Shown here: in pieces, positions 10,825 to 21,156 of the stretch
How the letters are laid out: each line of letters opens with the position of its first letter
How positions within the stretch are numbered: the stretch's first letter is position 1
From: Stenocarpella maydis
Taxonomy: Eukaryota > Ascomycota > Sordariomycetes > Diaporthales > Diaporthaceae
Assembly (NCBI GenBank): GCA_002270565.1
Contig: NQMI01000016.1
Span: forward strand, 1 to 64,000
Length of the DNA: 64,000 bases
Direction of reading: 5' to 3'
Notes under the pieces: model-generated
What the model saw: only the letters and a program-made list of their open reading frames with translations
Told to the model about the DNA's origin: nothing
Database searches by the model: none
Made by a program: the position numbers and the translations under genes

Positions 10825-12565
10825 ATGCCTCCAAAGTCCTATACAGAGGACGACGTACTAAATGCCGTTCATAACATACAAGAGAACGATCTGGGAAGGA
10901 ATAAAGCTGCAAAGAAACATAGTATGCCATCATCTACAGTCAGTAATCGCTTATCTGGCAAGCATTCTTCAAAGCAAGATCTAGAGGCCATACCCACGAA
11001 TGCTCTACTATTAGATGGGCAAGAAACGCGCCTAGTGAGATGGATTTTGCGCCAAGAGAAGCTAGGGTTTGCGCCTAGTCAGGCGACTATTCAAGGCATC
11101 ATTGGCAACATCTCCAATTCAAAGGTTGGCAGTCACTGGGTAAATCGCCTGATTCAGCAGCATCCAGAGATTCAAAGCAAGGTTGGGCGCAGGCAAGAAG
11201 CTGCCCGTTTCCACGAGTTTACCCCTCGGGCAGTCAACTAGTATTTCGACATCCGAGAGGCTGAATATATATAGGTGAAGCCGAGCCTCACAGTCAATAT
11301 CGATAAAGCCGGCTTAATAGCAGGTTTCAATAGGCAAATCAGAGCCAATTAAGCTGTATTCAAGCACAGTAACTAATAATATATAGGCCTTGATTCTCTG
11401 GTGGTTAGAACTTCTAAAACAAAGAAGGCAATGCTCAAATCTGACCAGTCAAGGTAGTGGTCTACTATGATTGAGAGTATCACAGCCACCGGTGAAGCCC
11501 TTAACCCAGGCATCATTTTCAAAGGCAAAGACCTACAGCAGCAGTGGTTTATCAACGAATTCCACAAGACAGTGCCTAGTTAGCGATGGATCACATCCCA
11601 GAATGGGTGGACGAACAATCAAATAGGCGTGGCGTAGCTTGAGCAGGTATTTCTGCCACAGATGAATACTCGCCGTAAAGACAAGTCAGAAGCAATTCTC
11701 CTCATACTAGATGGCCATTTCAGCCATACCTCTATAGGTTTTAAGTGACAATATTTGGATTTAAGGATATTTAACACTAACTAGTACGCAGGACAAGTTC
11801 ATAACTATATACTTTAAGAACAACATCTTCTGCTGCTATTTACCAGCGCATTATTCCCATGGGCTTCAACCACTTAATAACGGCGTTTTTAATGCTCTCA
11901 AGGCATACTATCGTGACTCTCTTTCAACGTGGCAATCACTCACAGACTCAGCGCCCGTGGATAAGATCAACTTCATCAAATGTCTTACTAAGGCCCATAC
12001 CCGAGCAATAACACCGAAGACTATCAAATCAGCATTCAGAACCACTGGGAATTGGCCAATTAGCCGTATCAAGGCATTATCACACCCAGAAATCCAACTG
12101 GATAAGGAGAAACGCCGTACTGAGTCCTCTGAGCCTGAAGATGAAGATCCCATTAAGTCAGGCCGTGATATTATAGACCTCGCTGGTCCAAACCCCTCGG
12201 CTGGAGATCATCGTAAATTTCAACGAATTGGCTTTGCATTTAACAAGAAGGAAGCAGAATTGAAGATTGCAAACTAGCGGATACGTAAGCTTGAGGCTCA
12301 AGTTAAGCGTTTAACTACAAAGAAGCGCAGGGCCGTCCCCAACCCGAACAAGAAGTTTATGCAAATGAGCGAGATACTAGGCGAAAGGAAGGAGGTTAAA
12401 GATGCCCTCAATAAAAGGAATCAACCAGAGGAGCAAGTTGAAGCCGAAATTAAGGTTTCTATGGGCGAAGAGTCTGTGGATAATAAGGAAGAAGATGAGC
12501 CACCACCGGATATACGAACACATTCCGGGCGTGCATCCAAAGTACCTTCACGATATACCAATTGA
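10825..12565 (+). pseudogene. pogo-like DDE transposase, broken
   Basis: ATG 10825 opens MPPKSYTEDDVLNAV, the psq-type helix-turn-helix of Fot/pogo transposases, intact to a TAG at 11239 through the CENP-B-like second helix-turn-helix (HWVNRLIQQHPE). Further downstream the frames carry ILLILDGHFSH (11697-11730, the catalytic DG-H strand), then CCYLPAHYSHGLQPLN and a final part with a coiled-coil tail ending SRYTN at 12562. Stops at 11239, around 11270, 11581, 11745 and 12274 and apparent shifts break it. Known family reaction: cut-and-paste transposition into TA. This copy cannot encode a full-length enzyme. Confidence 0.85.
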
Positions 12566-12674
12566 AAGGCTGGTTTCTGAGCTTCAAAACCATATTCGCA
12601 TTATTTTAATATCACCAGAATTAATTCGGTGAGAACCTCACTAAGTTGCAGTGTTTTATATGGTGCATGGCAAA

Positions 12675-12722
12675 TTTTGGTGGCCGAAATGGTGGGGTAG
12701 CCGAAATGGTGGCCGGGTATGG
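12675..12722 (-). repeat. right terminal inverted repeat
   Basis: Inverted partner of 10530-10577; the terminal 23 bp are identical in reverse complement. It is followed by the TA duplication at 12723-12724. Confidence 0.9.
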
Positions 12723-12724
12723 TA

Positions 12725-13248
12725 ATACGAATGATCACCTGGCAGTGCAGAATTCACTATTTGCGTTGCTGCCTACTTGTGTAACCACACATACCCCGGC
12801 TTCAATGACCGCCACGAAAAGAAAAAGGGTGAAGCAAGGCATTCGCTTACGCTAACCATTATGACCTACATGCAAAGCTTTTGCTCGTAGCCAGTGCAAT
12901 TGGCTGACTTCTCAGGAGGCTGGGGCAAAGGAGAAGGCCCAGGCTGCATCAATCAACACAAGTGAGCCCAAAGTGCACTTTCTCAGCCGCGGGCGCCTTG
13001 GGCCTGCATAACGGCTCACCCTGCTGACATGGTGTGCACTACAATCTAGATATCCCCCTCCGCAATGCATGTGCCGGGTTTTGGTGAATGCCACTCAATA
13101 AGGCTCTTCTGCACTCTTTACTGTTTAATTTTTCCTGCTTTATTCCCTCACCAGGCTTACAAGTCTTAAAATTGCTTTCCTGACAAGACACGCGCGAGCA
13201 ATCCTACCTCCCTTCCCCAGACCACGCCAGAACAACGGTCTCGTTGCG
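12725..13248. other. intergenic/promoter of patatin gene
   Basis: Spacer between the transposon and the large gene at 13249. No gene is supported; the last ~120 bp are pyrimidine-rich, as is common just upstream of fungal start codons. Confidence 0.55.
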
Positions 13249-16200
13249 ATGGCTTCAGACGTCCCCAATCAGGCGTGTCGTACTTGTCGATCGGAATCCA
13301 AGAAAACGTTTGTATGCGTTCAGTGCAATAACTGGGCGTTCTGTGGTGATTGTTGGGCCAAGAGGGATGTCCACGAGGCAGGCGCCGTAGGTTGGGACGG
13401 ACGGCCGCATGAGAAATCCGATCCCAATGTCCTTCGTATCTTTAGACAGATTCTGGACCCCATCCGCAGCGAAGCCGATGTTGACACAGAACACCAGGCT
13501 GACGAGGAGACTGTGTGGTTCGGTGTTGACCGGGACGCACCACACGGTCCTGTCTTGCAGGACTATGACAGATTTGCGACTCTTGTCAGTGAGGGCCAGA
13601 CACTGGAGATGAAAAGCAAACACCCTGCGCTTGTCTCTTTCATCGGACAAACAGGTCAGCACTCCTTTGCATTACTCACTAGCGGCAGCGGCTGTGTCTA
13701 ACTCATGGATGTTCCGCTACGCAGGCGCTGGCAAGAGCACTCTCATCAAAATGCTCATGGACCGAGTGGATGGTCTTCATGGTGATTCCGGTGCTCGAAT
13801 GGCATCTCCAGTAACATCCTCGATGAATGATTTCTCCACAACTACGGGAGATGTTCATCTCTATGCAGATCCCACGTCATATTATACGTCGCGGCCAGTC
13901 CTCTATGCGGACAGTGAAGGTCTCGACGGAGGCGAGGCACTGCCACGTGGAGTCCGACACCGCACTTCACAATTTGTCAAGCGCAGTCGCAAACTGCTGA
14001 AAAATCGTAAGATCACTAGGAGACTCATCGAATGGGCAGGCGACTCAAAGAAGAAGCGCGAGTACACCGTCATGCAACTTTACCCCAGGCTGTTGTATAC
14101 ATTCTCTGAGGTGGTCGTTTTTGTTTTGAGAAACCCGAGGTACCAAGCCGTGAAGTAGAATTATGTTACATGATGACTGACGCATATTAGGACATTCGAG
14201 TCTGCTGTGTTGGATAAGCTCCTTGAATGGGGAGCGAATGCTATTAGCAAGTCTCTCAACCAACCAGTTCTTCCTCATGCCATCATTGTCCTAAACGCAA
14301 CTGAAAATGGCAACGAAGACGAATGGGACATCGCCACAGCAACCCAACGTTTGCTCGACGGAAACAAAGACGCAATCTCGCATAAGCCCATTTGGGAGCA
14401 TAAAGCCACCTTCTGGAGGGAAAGAGGTCGCAATATTGAGTCGGTGAAGGACCTTCTGGAGTGCTACTACGCGTCGATTACAGCTGTGCGCATCCCCGCC
14501 CGAGGCCAGTGGATGCTCATGGATGAGCAAGTAGGGAAGTTGTTCACGGTCATCAATCAAAAGTGTGAGGCATCATATCTCGCAAAGAAGGCAACTCGCA
14601 TGCTTCCGACAGCAGAAAAGCTCCAGCTCTACTTACAGGCAGCGTACGACCACTTTTCCAAGGACCTGCACGCACCCTTTGATTTCATCAGAGAAGCCCT
14701 CAAACACAACGTTCCCCCTCGAGATTTTGGAGGGAATATTCTCAACCTTGCTCTTTGTATCCAAAATACTATCCAGGACAAGGCCAAGGAGAATTTAGTA
14801 TTCGAAATGCTCGTGTCAGTCGTCGCCTCGTGTATTCACTTGGACTCTTACCGCCAAGATCTCATGGGTAGGCATGAACCTTACTCGAGTCATTCCTTTT
14901 ACGTTGTCCCTGTAGGCTCCGGAACGCTGATAATTGGCGAACAGGCACACCTCTCCAATTATACCATGATTTGTATAAGGACTTTTGTCGGTTTGCTGCT
15001 GAAGAGTTCACCAACTTCTGCATCCCCTGCAGATATGAGAATGCACGGTACGGTCGATGCTGCAATATGAAATCGGGTCATGAAAAAGGGCATCAGAACC
15101 AAGACGGAAGAATTATTGGTATTGGTCCTTATGATTCTTTGGCCGAGGATGATTTCATAAGTAAGTGGCTCGGACAGGTCGAGGCCGAGATTCAGAACCA
15201 ACAGAAGCACTTCTCGAACCTGAACCATCAGTTGCAAGAGAGGTCAGAGCTCACTATCGCCGAGGAGATGCATCTCCAGTGCCTCAAAGAGTTCTCTAAG
15301 AACTTTTGGGATTCCTCCTGTAACGTCAGCTACTCGGCGTGCTTCTCTTGTCTCAGAGAGCTCCCGGAATATGTGCTGCCTTGCGGTCACGTCCTGTGCC
15401 TGCGATGTGTTAAAGCCTATGGCCGACCGGCTGCCTCCAATACCGCATTTGAGCTAGATAGATGCCCCTTGCACCAGAGACAGACCCCGTGGCCACGGCC
15501 ATGGATCATCTCTGTCATACCTCCCCACGCCGGCACTCGCATACTTTGCCTCGATGGGTGAGTTGGTCCTAAAGGCAATCCTATCGTACGTGGCTTATCT
15601 AACACGTATGAACAGGGGCGGGGTACGAGGAATTGTTGAACTGCAGGTGCTAAAAGCCATTCAAGCAGTCTTGGGTACGAGGCTTCCGCTACAGCTCTTC
15701 TTTGACCTGATCGTCGGTACAAGGTAGGGTAGAGCCCCATTTTCACATTCTTATATTACACAGTGCCTCTTTAGTAACTCTCCAAATCGTAGCACTGGCG
15801 GTATTATTGCCTTAGGGCTCGGCGCGAGAGGCTGGAGCATCAGCAAATGCATTAAGGAATTCAAGGAGCTTTGTTCGCAAGCATTCACCGCCAGAGAGCT
15901 GGACGGGGTTTGGGGCTTGAACAAACTAGTATTGCTGCATCACGGAAGCAAGTACAAGACCAAACCATTCGAGTCCGTCCTCAAGGAGTCTTTTGAGGAT
16001 CGACTCCTATTTGGGGGACCTAACGAGCGCCATGAGGTCCTCACCAAAGTAGCCGTCACGTCGACCACAGCAATTCAGCAGCACGCTGTGGTTCTCGCAA
16101 ACTACAACCGGCCCGACGGCCCTGAAAATGGTCAGTACGTCCCAAAACATACTTGGGCCTCGGGCTGCTAAATTGAAGGTCATGCCATAGGGTTACCTTA

Positions 16201-17650
16201 CGAGTTCGTCAGGTCCAATGGCCCTGCCAACGAGTTCAAAGTCTGGGAAGCGTAGGTCACTCAATGACTTTCCGTCTTTATAGTCACAGGAACTACCAAT
16301 GACAACCACATAGAGCAAGAGCAACCTCAGCTGCACCGCCGTTCTTCAAGAAATTTGTCAAAGAAGATACCGGGAATGGCTACCTGGATGGGGCCTTGTA
16401 CCATAACTGTCCCGTCTGGGTGGCGCATCACGAGAGCAAGATGATATGGAACGACGAGAGTGATGCCAGGCCGGACCTCCTGCTCTCTGTCGGCACGGGC
16501 ATGACCAGCCTGTTCTGCGATGGGCAGCTGCCTCCCTGGTCCAATGGCCAGTCAGCGGAGGCCAGAACCACAGCAGGCGTGCGATCCAAACCGGCAGATA
16601 TCAAGGGAAGCTCCAAAACATTTCTGCCGAGGGATCTGTGGGACATCGTTATACACCGGCTGAATAGCGCCCTGGGGTGTGAAGAAACCTGGCGACGATT
16701 CAAGTCCGAGACGTCATACAGTCCGAGAGGAGGGAGCTCGGATAGTGACCCACGCCTCATCCGCATAAACCCAGACCTTCGGTCTACTGTCCCGGAGTTA
16801 GACGCCGTGGATGAGATCAGGAGGCTGGAGAAGACGGCGGAAACATATCTGGAGCAAAACTGGGGCAAGATTCGTGAGGTTGGGCACAGGTTAATCGCGA
16901 GCTCCTTCTTCTTCGAGAAACAGGGGAGGCGGGGGCTTGAATGCTTTGGTGAGTGTTACAACCGAGTGTTGCACACAATCGCTGACAGGGACCAGGCAAG
17001 ATTTTGTGTAGGTTCACCAACGGGTCCTATCATGCCAAGGCTTTGATGGAATTTCTCCGGTCATGCTTTGAGAACGACTTCTCCCCGTATTTCATCGTCG
17101 AGGAGGGCGAGGGCCACGAGGCTGTCGAAGTTCAAAGGCTCGTCATCGGAGAGATGGATATACGCAACATGTGCCTGCGCGGGTCCTTCGAGAGGGAAGT
17201 TACCATCCCCATATCTGGGGACCTGGTGTCTACAACGATCTCGCTTTGCATATCCGAGAAGCCCTATCAAGATTCGGATAACCAATTCCTCCCTATCAGC
17301 GGATTTCCTCGAAGGTTGTTCAGCGAGGATAAGAAGCCTGCTGTCCAAGGGTAAGAAGCTGTTGCATCCGTCATATTTGCCCCCGTTTTAGAGGTCGACG
17401 CAGCACTAATAACAAACTTGTTGACAACCACAGACCTGAAAGTCGTGGTGTTCGGCACCGAAAGTCGGGACAAGTATTGATGAAGCAGATTTCAACGGAT
17501 TGCAACTGCGACAGTAGTTCCTCGGACCTACGATCCTGGTTGTCAGCGCTGATCAGCCCTACCAGGCGGGTGTCCCCCGATGCGAGCTTGAGGAATGCGT
17601 CAAGCGAGGCGCTGAATGGACAGGAAAATGTAGATCGCCCTGGAGGCTGA
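13249..17650 (+). CDS. zinc finger-GTPase-RING-patatin multidomain protein
   Basis: Ten exons (13249-13654, 13725-14139, 14191-14867, 14945-15557, 15616-15723, 15793-16130, 16191-16251, 16314-16948, 16996-17350, 17434-17650) give 1274 residues. Order: an N-terminal Cys-rich finger (CRTCRSESKKTFVCVQC, CGDC); a P-loop GTPase with GQTGAGKST at 133-141, a DSEG switch-like motif and IIVLNATEN; a RING-type finger (CFSC near 632, LPCGHVLCLRC); then a patatin phospholipase with LDGGGVRGI (about 702-710), GTSTGG with nucleophile Ser about 740, RATSAAPPFF and catalytic LDGA Asp about 898. Both dyad residues and the oxyanion glycines are intact, so lipid acyl-hydrolase activity is expected. The C-terminal ~370 residues are the usual helical extension with CRFTNGS. 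Fungal patatin-NTPase proteins are associated with non-self response and membrane attack; ubiquitin-ligase and GTPase roles here are inferred. The final exon is the least certain: without the last intron the protein would end at 17351-17353. Confidence 0.85.
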
Positions 17651-18879
17651 CTGCCCCCGGGCCAGGTGTACAATCTTGCCCCTGTGAAGCTGGCTGGCTG
17701 TTGTTTTATCAACTCTACGGGGGAAAGCCTGATACTAGGGCTTGGGTGCGCCTCATTGTGAGAGGTCTTGGACACGGCGCTCTGGAGGGAGATGCACGAG
17801 GTGGGATACTGCAATCCATTACCTACGCGAATTGAGTGGTGATTGCGGTCGATTCTAGCAGTAGGGATGGTCGATGCGAGGCATATATGTATAAAGTCAT
17901 AACACTAACCTGGTTCTCCATGCCTTCCTCAGAACTTCGCTTGAGATCGAAGAGGGCCTTCCCACTTGCGGTACAGCACTCTAGGATGTGAATGTTAGCG
18001 ATATCGCCGCCGTACATGATCAATTAGGATGATGGCAGTGGTTTCACATGTCAAAATTGAAATGCTCACCTGTTCTCACCACCCTCAAGTCAAGTGAACA
18101 CTGGCATCTACCAAGCTCCTCATACTAGTTGGTTTCATTTTTAATCTGGTCAAAGCTCCCTTGAAAAAAATTAAAGGAGCTACATATAATCGTAAACTCT
18201 TAAAGATATAGCGTTAAAGCAGAAATGCAATACCGACCACAATAAATTTTAAAACACAATAGCTACCCCAGGGTACTACCAAAATAATGATGGATTCGTG
18301 ATGACACTAGAAGCAGGGCTTCTAACTAAAAAAGAAGAAGAAGAAGAAGAAGGTTTCCGTGCGGTGTCTTATTATTTTCGTGAGATATTACCTATCTTCG
18401 ATAGGATTCATTCAGAGAAAATTCACAGGTTGGCTCCCGTGGGAGTTTGTCCCATACGTGTCTCCGAGATCCTAGGTGGGTATGCAAGATAAGACCTTTG
18501 TGTGCGTATTTCATGAGTCTGCGTCACGCCATATTGCCGGTGATGTGTGACAAGATTGTCGGATGAGCAGTCAGGTCGGCGTTTGTCGCCTATTCTACAT
18601 TATTGTGTCAAACCTTGCGAGTCGGTGTCCATGACCTCTTATACCGACAATTGCACAGAACGTGGGAGATTGTGACCATCACCACCCTAGAAGAAATTGG
18701 AAGGGGCAGAGAGGCTAACACAACATGAGAAAATAGTAGCAAGGCTCGTGGACTGCCTTATCGTGGGATTGCGGCCATTGGCATTAATAACAGACTCGAT
18801 CCCTCCTCAGGGTTTCGTATTAGACAGGACGTGCATGACACCCACATCCTCAGGGACACCAGAAACGCACCCTTCCAGG
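17651..18879. other. intergenic, no gene recognised
   Basis: About 1.2 kb, A/T-rich at 18125-18300 and with a (GAA)n run at about 18330-18350. Minus-strand frames at 17371-17814 and 17823-18023 overlap the last exon or the spacer and show no domain. I see no supported gene. Confidence 0.5.
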
Positions 18880-19242
18880 ATGGCTAACAACGGAAAAGAC
18901 CTGAACAATCCAACAAGAGCCTCTGAAGAAATACGCGGTGCCCATGATGGTCCACCCAAAAATTCACCGTCTAGGGAATCAGACACGAAAGTTGTGGTGC
19001 GTTTCAAGGACATGCATTCCTACGAAACTGGCGATATTGAATCAGAAGTATCTTGCTAATGCATACGTCTTGCGCAGGGAAGCGTAGGAGGAAATGCGGC
19101 TGGTAAGGCAGGACCCGGAGAAGACGGGGAGAAAGAGAAAGAGCCCAGTCTCAAGATCATGGTCGACCTGGACCTGAGGGTCAAGCTCAAGGTCGAACTG
19201 GACTTGGAGGTCCACGGGACTGTGCACATTGGGTTGCTGTAG
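18880..19242 (+). CDS. small conserved fungal protein, hydrophobic C-terminus
   Basis: Exons 18880-18996 and 19078-19242 with an 81-nt phase-0 intron (donor GTGCGT, branch-like GCTAAT, acceptor GCGCAG) give 93 residues. The end reads LDLRVKLKVELDLEVHGTVH, matching a very widespread family of short ascomycete proteins that finish with alternating-hydrophobic strands and a GDLTLALL-like tail; its function is not known. ATG 18880 is chosen for its strong context (A at -3, G at +4); an in-frame ATG at 18835 would add 15 residues. The N-terminal half is polar and disordered. Confidence 0.6.
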
Positions 19243-19589
19243 GCGCTCCGGCTCTATCGTGCCCGTTGTATATGTCAAGGGCAAGATTGTACGCCGAGTA
19301 GTTCCTGACTGTGATATCTCATGGCTCGCCAATGCGAAAAATGGCCGTCCGACCTTAGAATCTGAAGCAGTGTCATGCTAGCTCAGATCTTGAAGGAATC
19401 TCGTGTGGGGGACTTCAGGTGACGCAAATTAATTAAGGCAGTTCAGGTGTCCATACTATGTTGTCCCCGCCACGTTCGCTCTCAGATTGCTTGAGCTATC
19501 AACATAGGCAAGTCTATCAGAGCCACCGCGTTCTCGAAGTTACCGCCCAGATATTAGCCCTAACCTCTGACCCCATTGCCGACTCTCAA

Positions 19590-20330
19590 CTAACCCCCTC
19601 CTGCCCGCCGTCGTGCTCTCTCAGCCTCCTCATCCTCCAACTCCTTAGTCCTCGTCGGCTCCCACCGACACAACAGCACGGGAAGCCTCCGTGCCACCCT
19701 CCCGCCGAGACCATCGTTGTCGCGATCAAAGTACAGCGCCCACACGCCGGGCTCGTCCTCCTCGACGGCGAGGAAGCCCTCCCACCCCTGGAAGGTGAGG
19801 CGCCGCTCGCGCTCGGTGCAGTCCCACGGCCCCAGCAGGTGGGCCCCGGACTCGGCGCGCGAGCCGTACTTAACCTCGGACGTGCCGCGGTCCACGTAGA
19901 TCCAGTTGAGGTCCGGGGGCTCGTCCCTGATGGTCGACACCAGGCCCTCGCCCTTGAGGCCCCGCGCGGCCCACTGCTCCTGGAAGACCGGGTGCGGGAG
20001 GAAGAAGCCAGAGAACAGGTGGCCGGTGGCTTTGAGGCCTGTTTCTTCATCCTCGACCGAGGAGATGCATTGATCTTGCGCGGCTGCATCTTGGGCGCTC
20101 GCGGCGGGGATGTTGGAGGCTGTCTCGATGTACAGCTTGTGGTTTTTGAGTACGACCTTGGCGCCTTCGAACACGGCGCTGTACGAGATTTTGCGTGGGA
20201 GGGTGACCACTAGGTTGCTTCTGCGTCCGCGGTGCTGTCTTCTCGTATTCTGGCGCTGGCCGTGCTCGATGGCCTGCGTGGTGCCGATGATGGTCGGAAC
20301 GGCGCCGACGGCTGTTAGGAGGGTGATCAT
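19590..20330 (-). CDS. fungus-specific orphan protein, 246 aa
   Basis: Single-exon frame. I recognise a common ascomycete family: VSAVP-like N-terminus (AVGAVPTIIGTTQAIEHGQ), a basic RRxxLVV segment, VVLKNHKLYIET, HLFSGFFLPHP, then NWIYVDRGTSEVKYGSRAE, GPWDCT, RRLTFQGWEGF and WALYFDRDNDGL near the C-terminus. Genes of this family are numerous in individual genomes and often near HET genes; no reaction is known. The Ala/Arg/Glu-rich C-terminal tail looks like a short coiled coil. The region is GC-rich and yields long antisense frames (for example 19458-20213 plus), which I treat as shadows because the minus frame carries the family motifs. Confidence 0.8.
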   Translation of the reverse strand: MITLLTAVGAVPTIIGTTQAIEHGQRQNTRRQHRGRRSNLVVTLPRKISYSAVFEGAKVVLKNHKLYIETASNIPAASAQDAAAQDQCISSVEDEETGLKATGHLFSGFFLPHPVFQEQWAARGLKGEGLVSTIRDEPPDLNWIYVDRGTSEVKYGSRAESGAHLLGPWDCTERERRLTFQGWEGFLAVEEDEPGVWALYFDRDNDGLGGRVARRLPVLLCRWEPTRTKELEDEEAERARRRAGGG

Positions 20331-21156
20331 GGTGAGGCTGAGGCACGGCTAGGTTCTGTCGGGTCTTTACGTCTGCGGGTTAATCATTGATTTGTGAATG
20401 TGGCTGCATCTGACCTTGGATTTCAGGAAAGACGAGGGCTCATGTGGAAACATGCCGCCTGCTATCCCTCAAGGTTGGGATGATTTCAAATTCGAGGGCA
20501 CACTTGCACAGGTACGAAGGAGTTACACTACTACAGAGCTGCCCCAGATAGAGATTAACTGCAACCAATCCGCCGGCAAGCTGTTCTGCACGTTTCCTTT
20601 CCGGTAAACTTAAGCGAGACGACGAGCCTGAGGGTCTGGGAACGCACTTTTCCCTGCGCATCGAGGCAGGCTCCTTTGTGGAGCTTGGTCTCACTTGCTT
20701 GATCTTGATTTGCGGGTCAGATTTCGAGTGCCTTCACAGTTTCGCTCATTACACGTCATTATTCCATTGTTCTCATGGGAGCAACACGCATCAAGAGTCG
20801 GCGCTGCCGAAGGACACGGTGAAGTCGACGGCTGTTTCGAAGAGATTCTTGCGCGTGTTGGTGGTGACGAAGAGGATGATGCCATAGGAGCCCAGAAGAG
20901 ATCGGAGCCCTTGATTCTTTATCTAATTACCGTTTCACTTTGGAGTATTATTCGGGTGGTCCTGTTCCGAACAGTCCTTTCCGTCTGCGAGATCGGCTTC
21001 AATGGAGCGACCGCCGCCACTGGAGCATAGCCTTTTTTTATATCTTTCTTTTTATGGAGTTGAGCCCTTGTATGAGCCTAGTATAGCGTCGTTTCGCATG
21101 CGAGCTGAAAAGTGGACTGCGTGACTGGGGCAATCGCTCAGGGCGACCGGCATCTT
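20331..21156. other. intergenic, no gene recognised
   Basis: About 0.8 kb between two minus-strand genes. Short frames on both strands lack motifs. It should contain the promoter of the 20330 gene and the 3' region of the HET gene. Confidence 0.5.

Larger units (their letters stand above)
10530..12722 (+). mobile_element. pogo/Fot-type DNA transposon (degenerate)
   Basis: A 2193-bp element bounded by ~48-bp inverted repeats that begin CCATACCCGGCCACCATTTC at both ends, flanked on each side by TA (10528-10529 and 12723-12724), the target duplication expected for Tc1/mariner-pogo elements. Inside, on the plus strand, is a broken DDE transposase reading frame. The borders are well preserved while the gene carries several stops, so the copy is non-autonomous by itself but could perhaps still be mobilised in trans. 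Confidence 0.9.

Noticed and set aside
17371..17814. Minus-strand 147-codon frame overlapping the last patatin exon
   Set aside because: No domain or splice support; the plus strand donor GTAAGA and acceptor CACAG give a consistent terminal exon.
19458..20213. Plus-strand 251-codon frame
   Set aside because: Antisense shadow of the GC-rich orphan gene on minus, whose frame carries recognisable family motifs.
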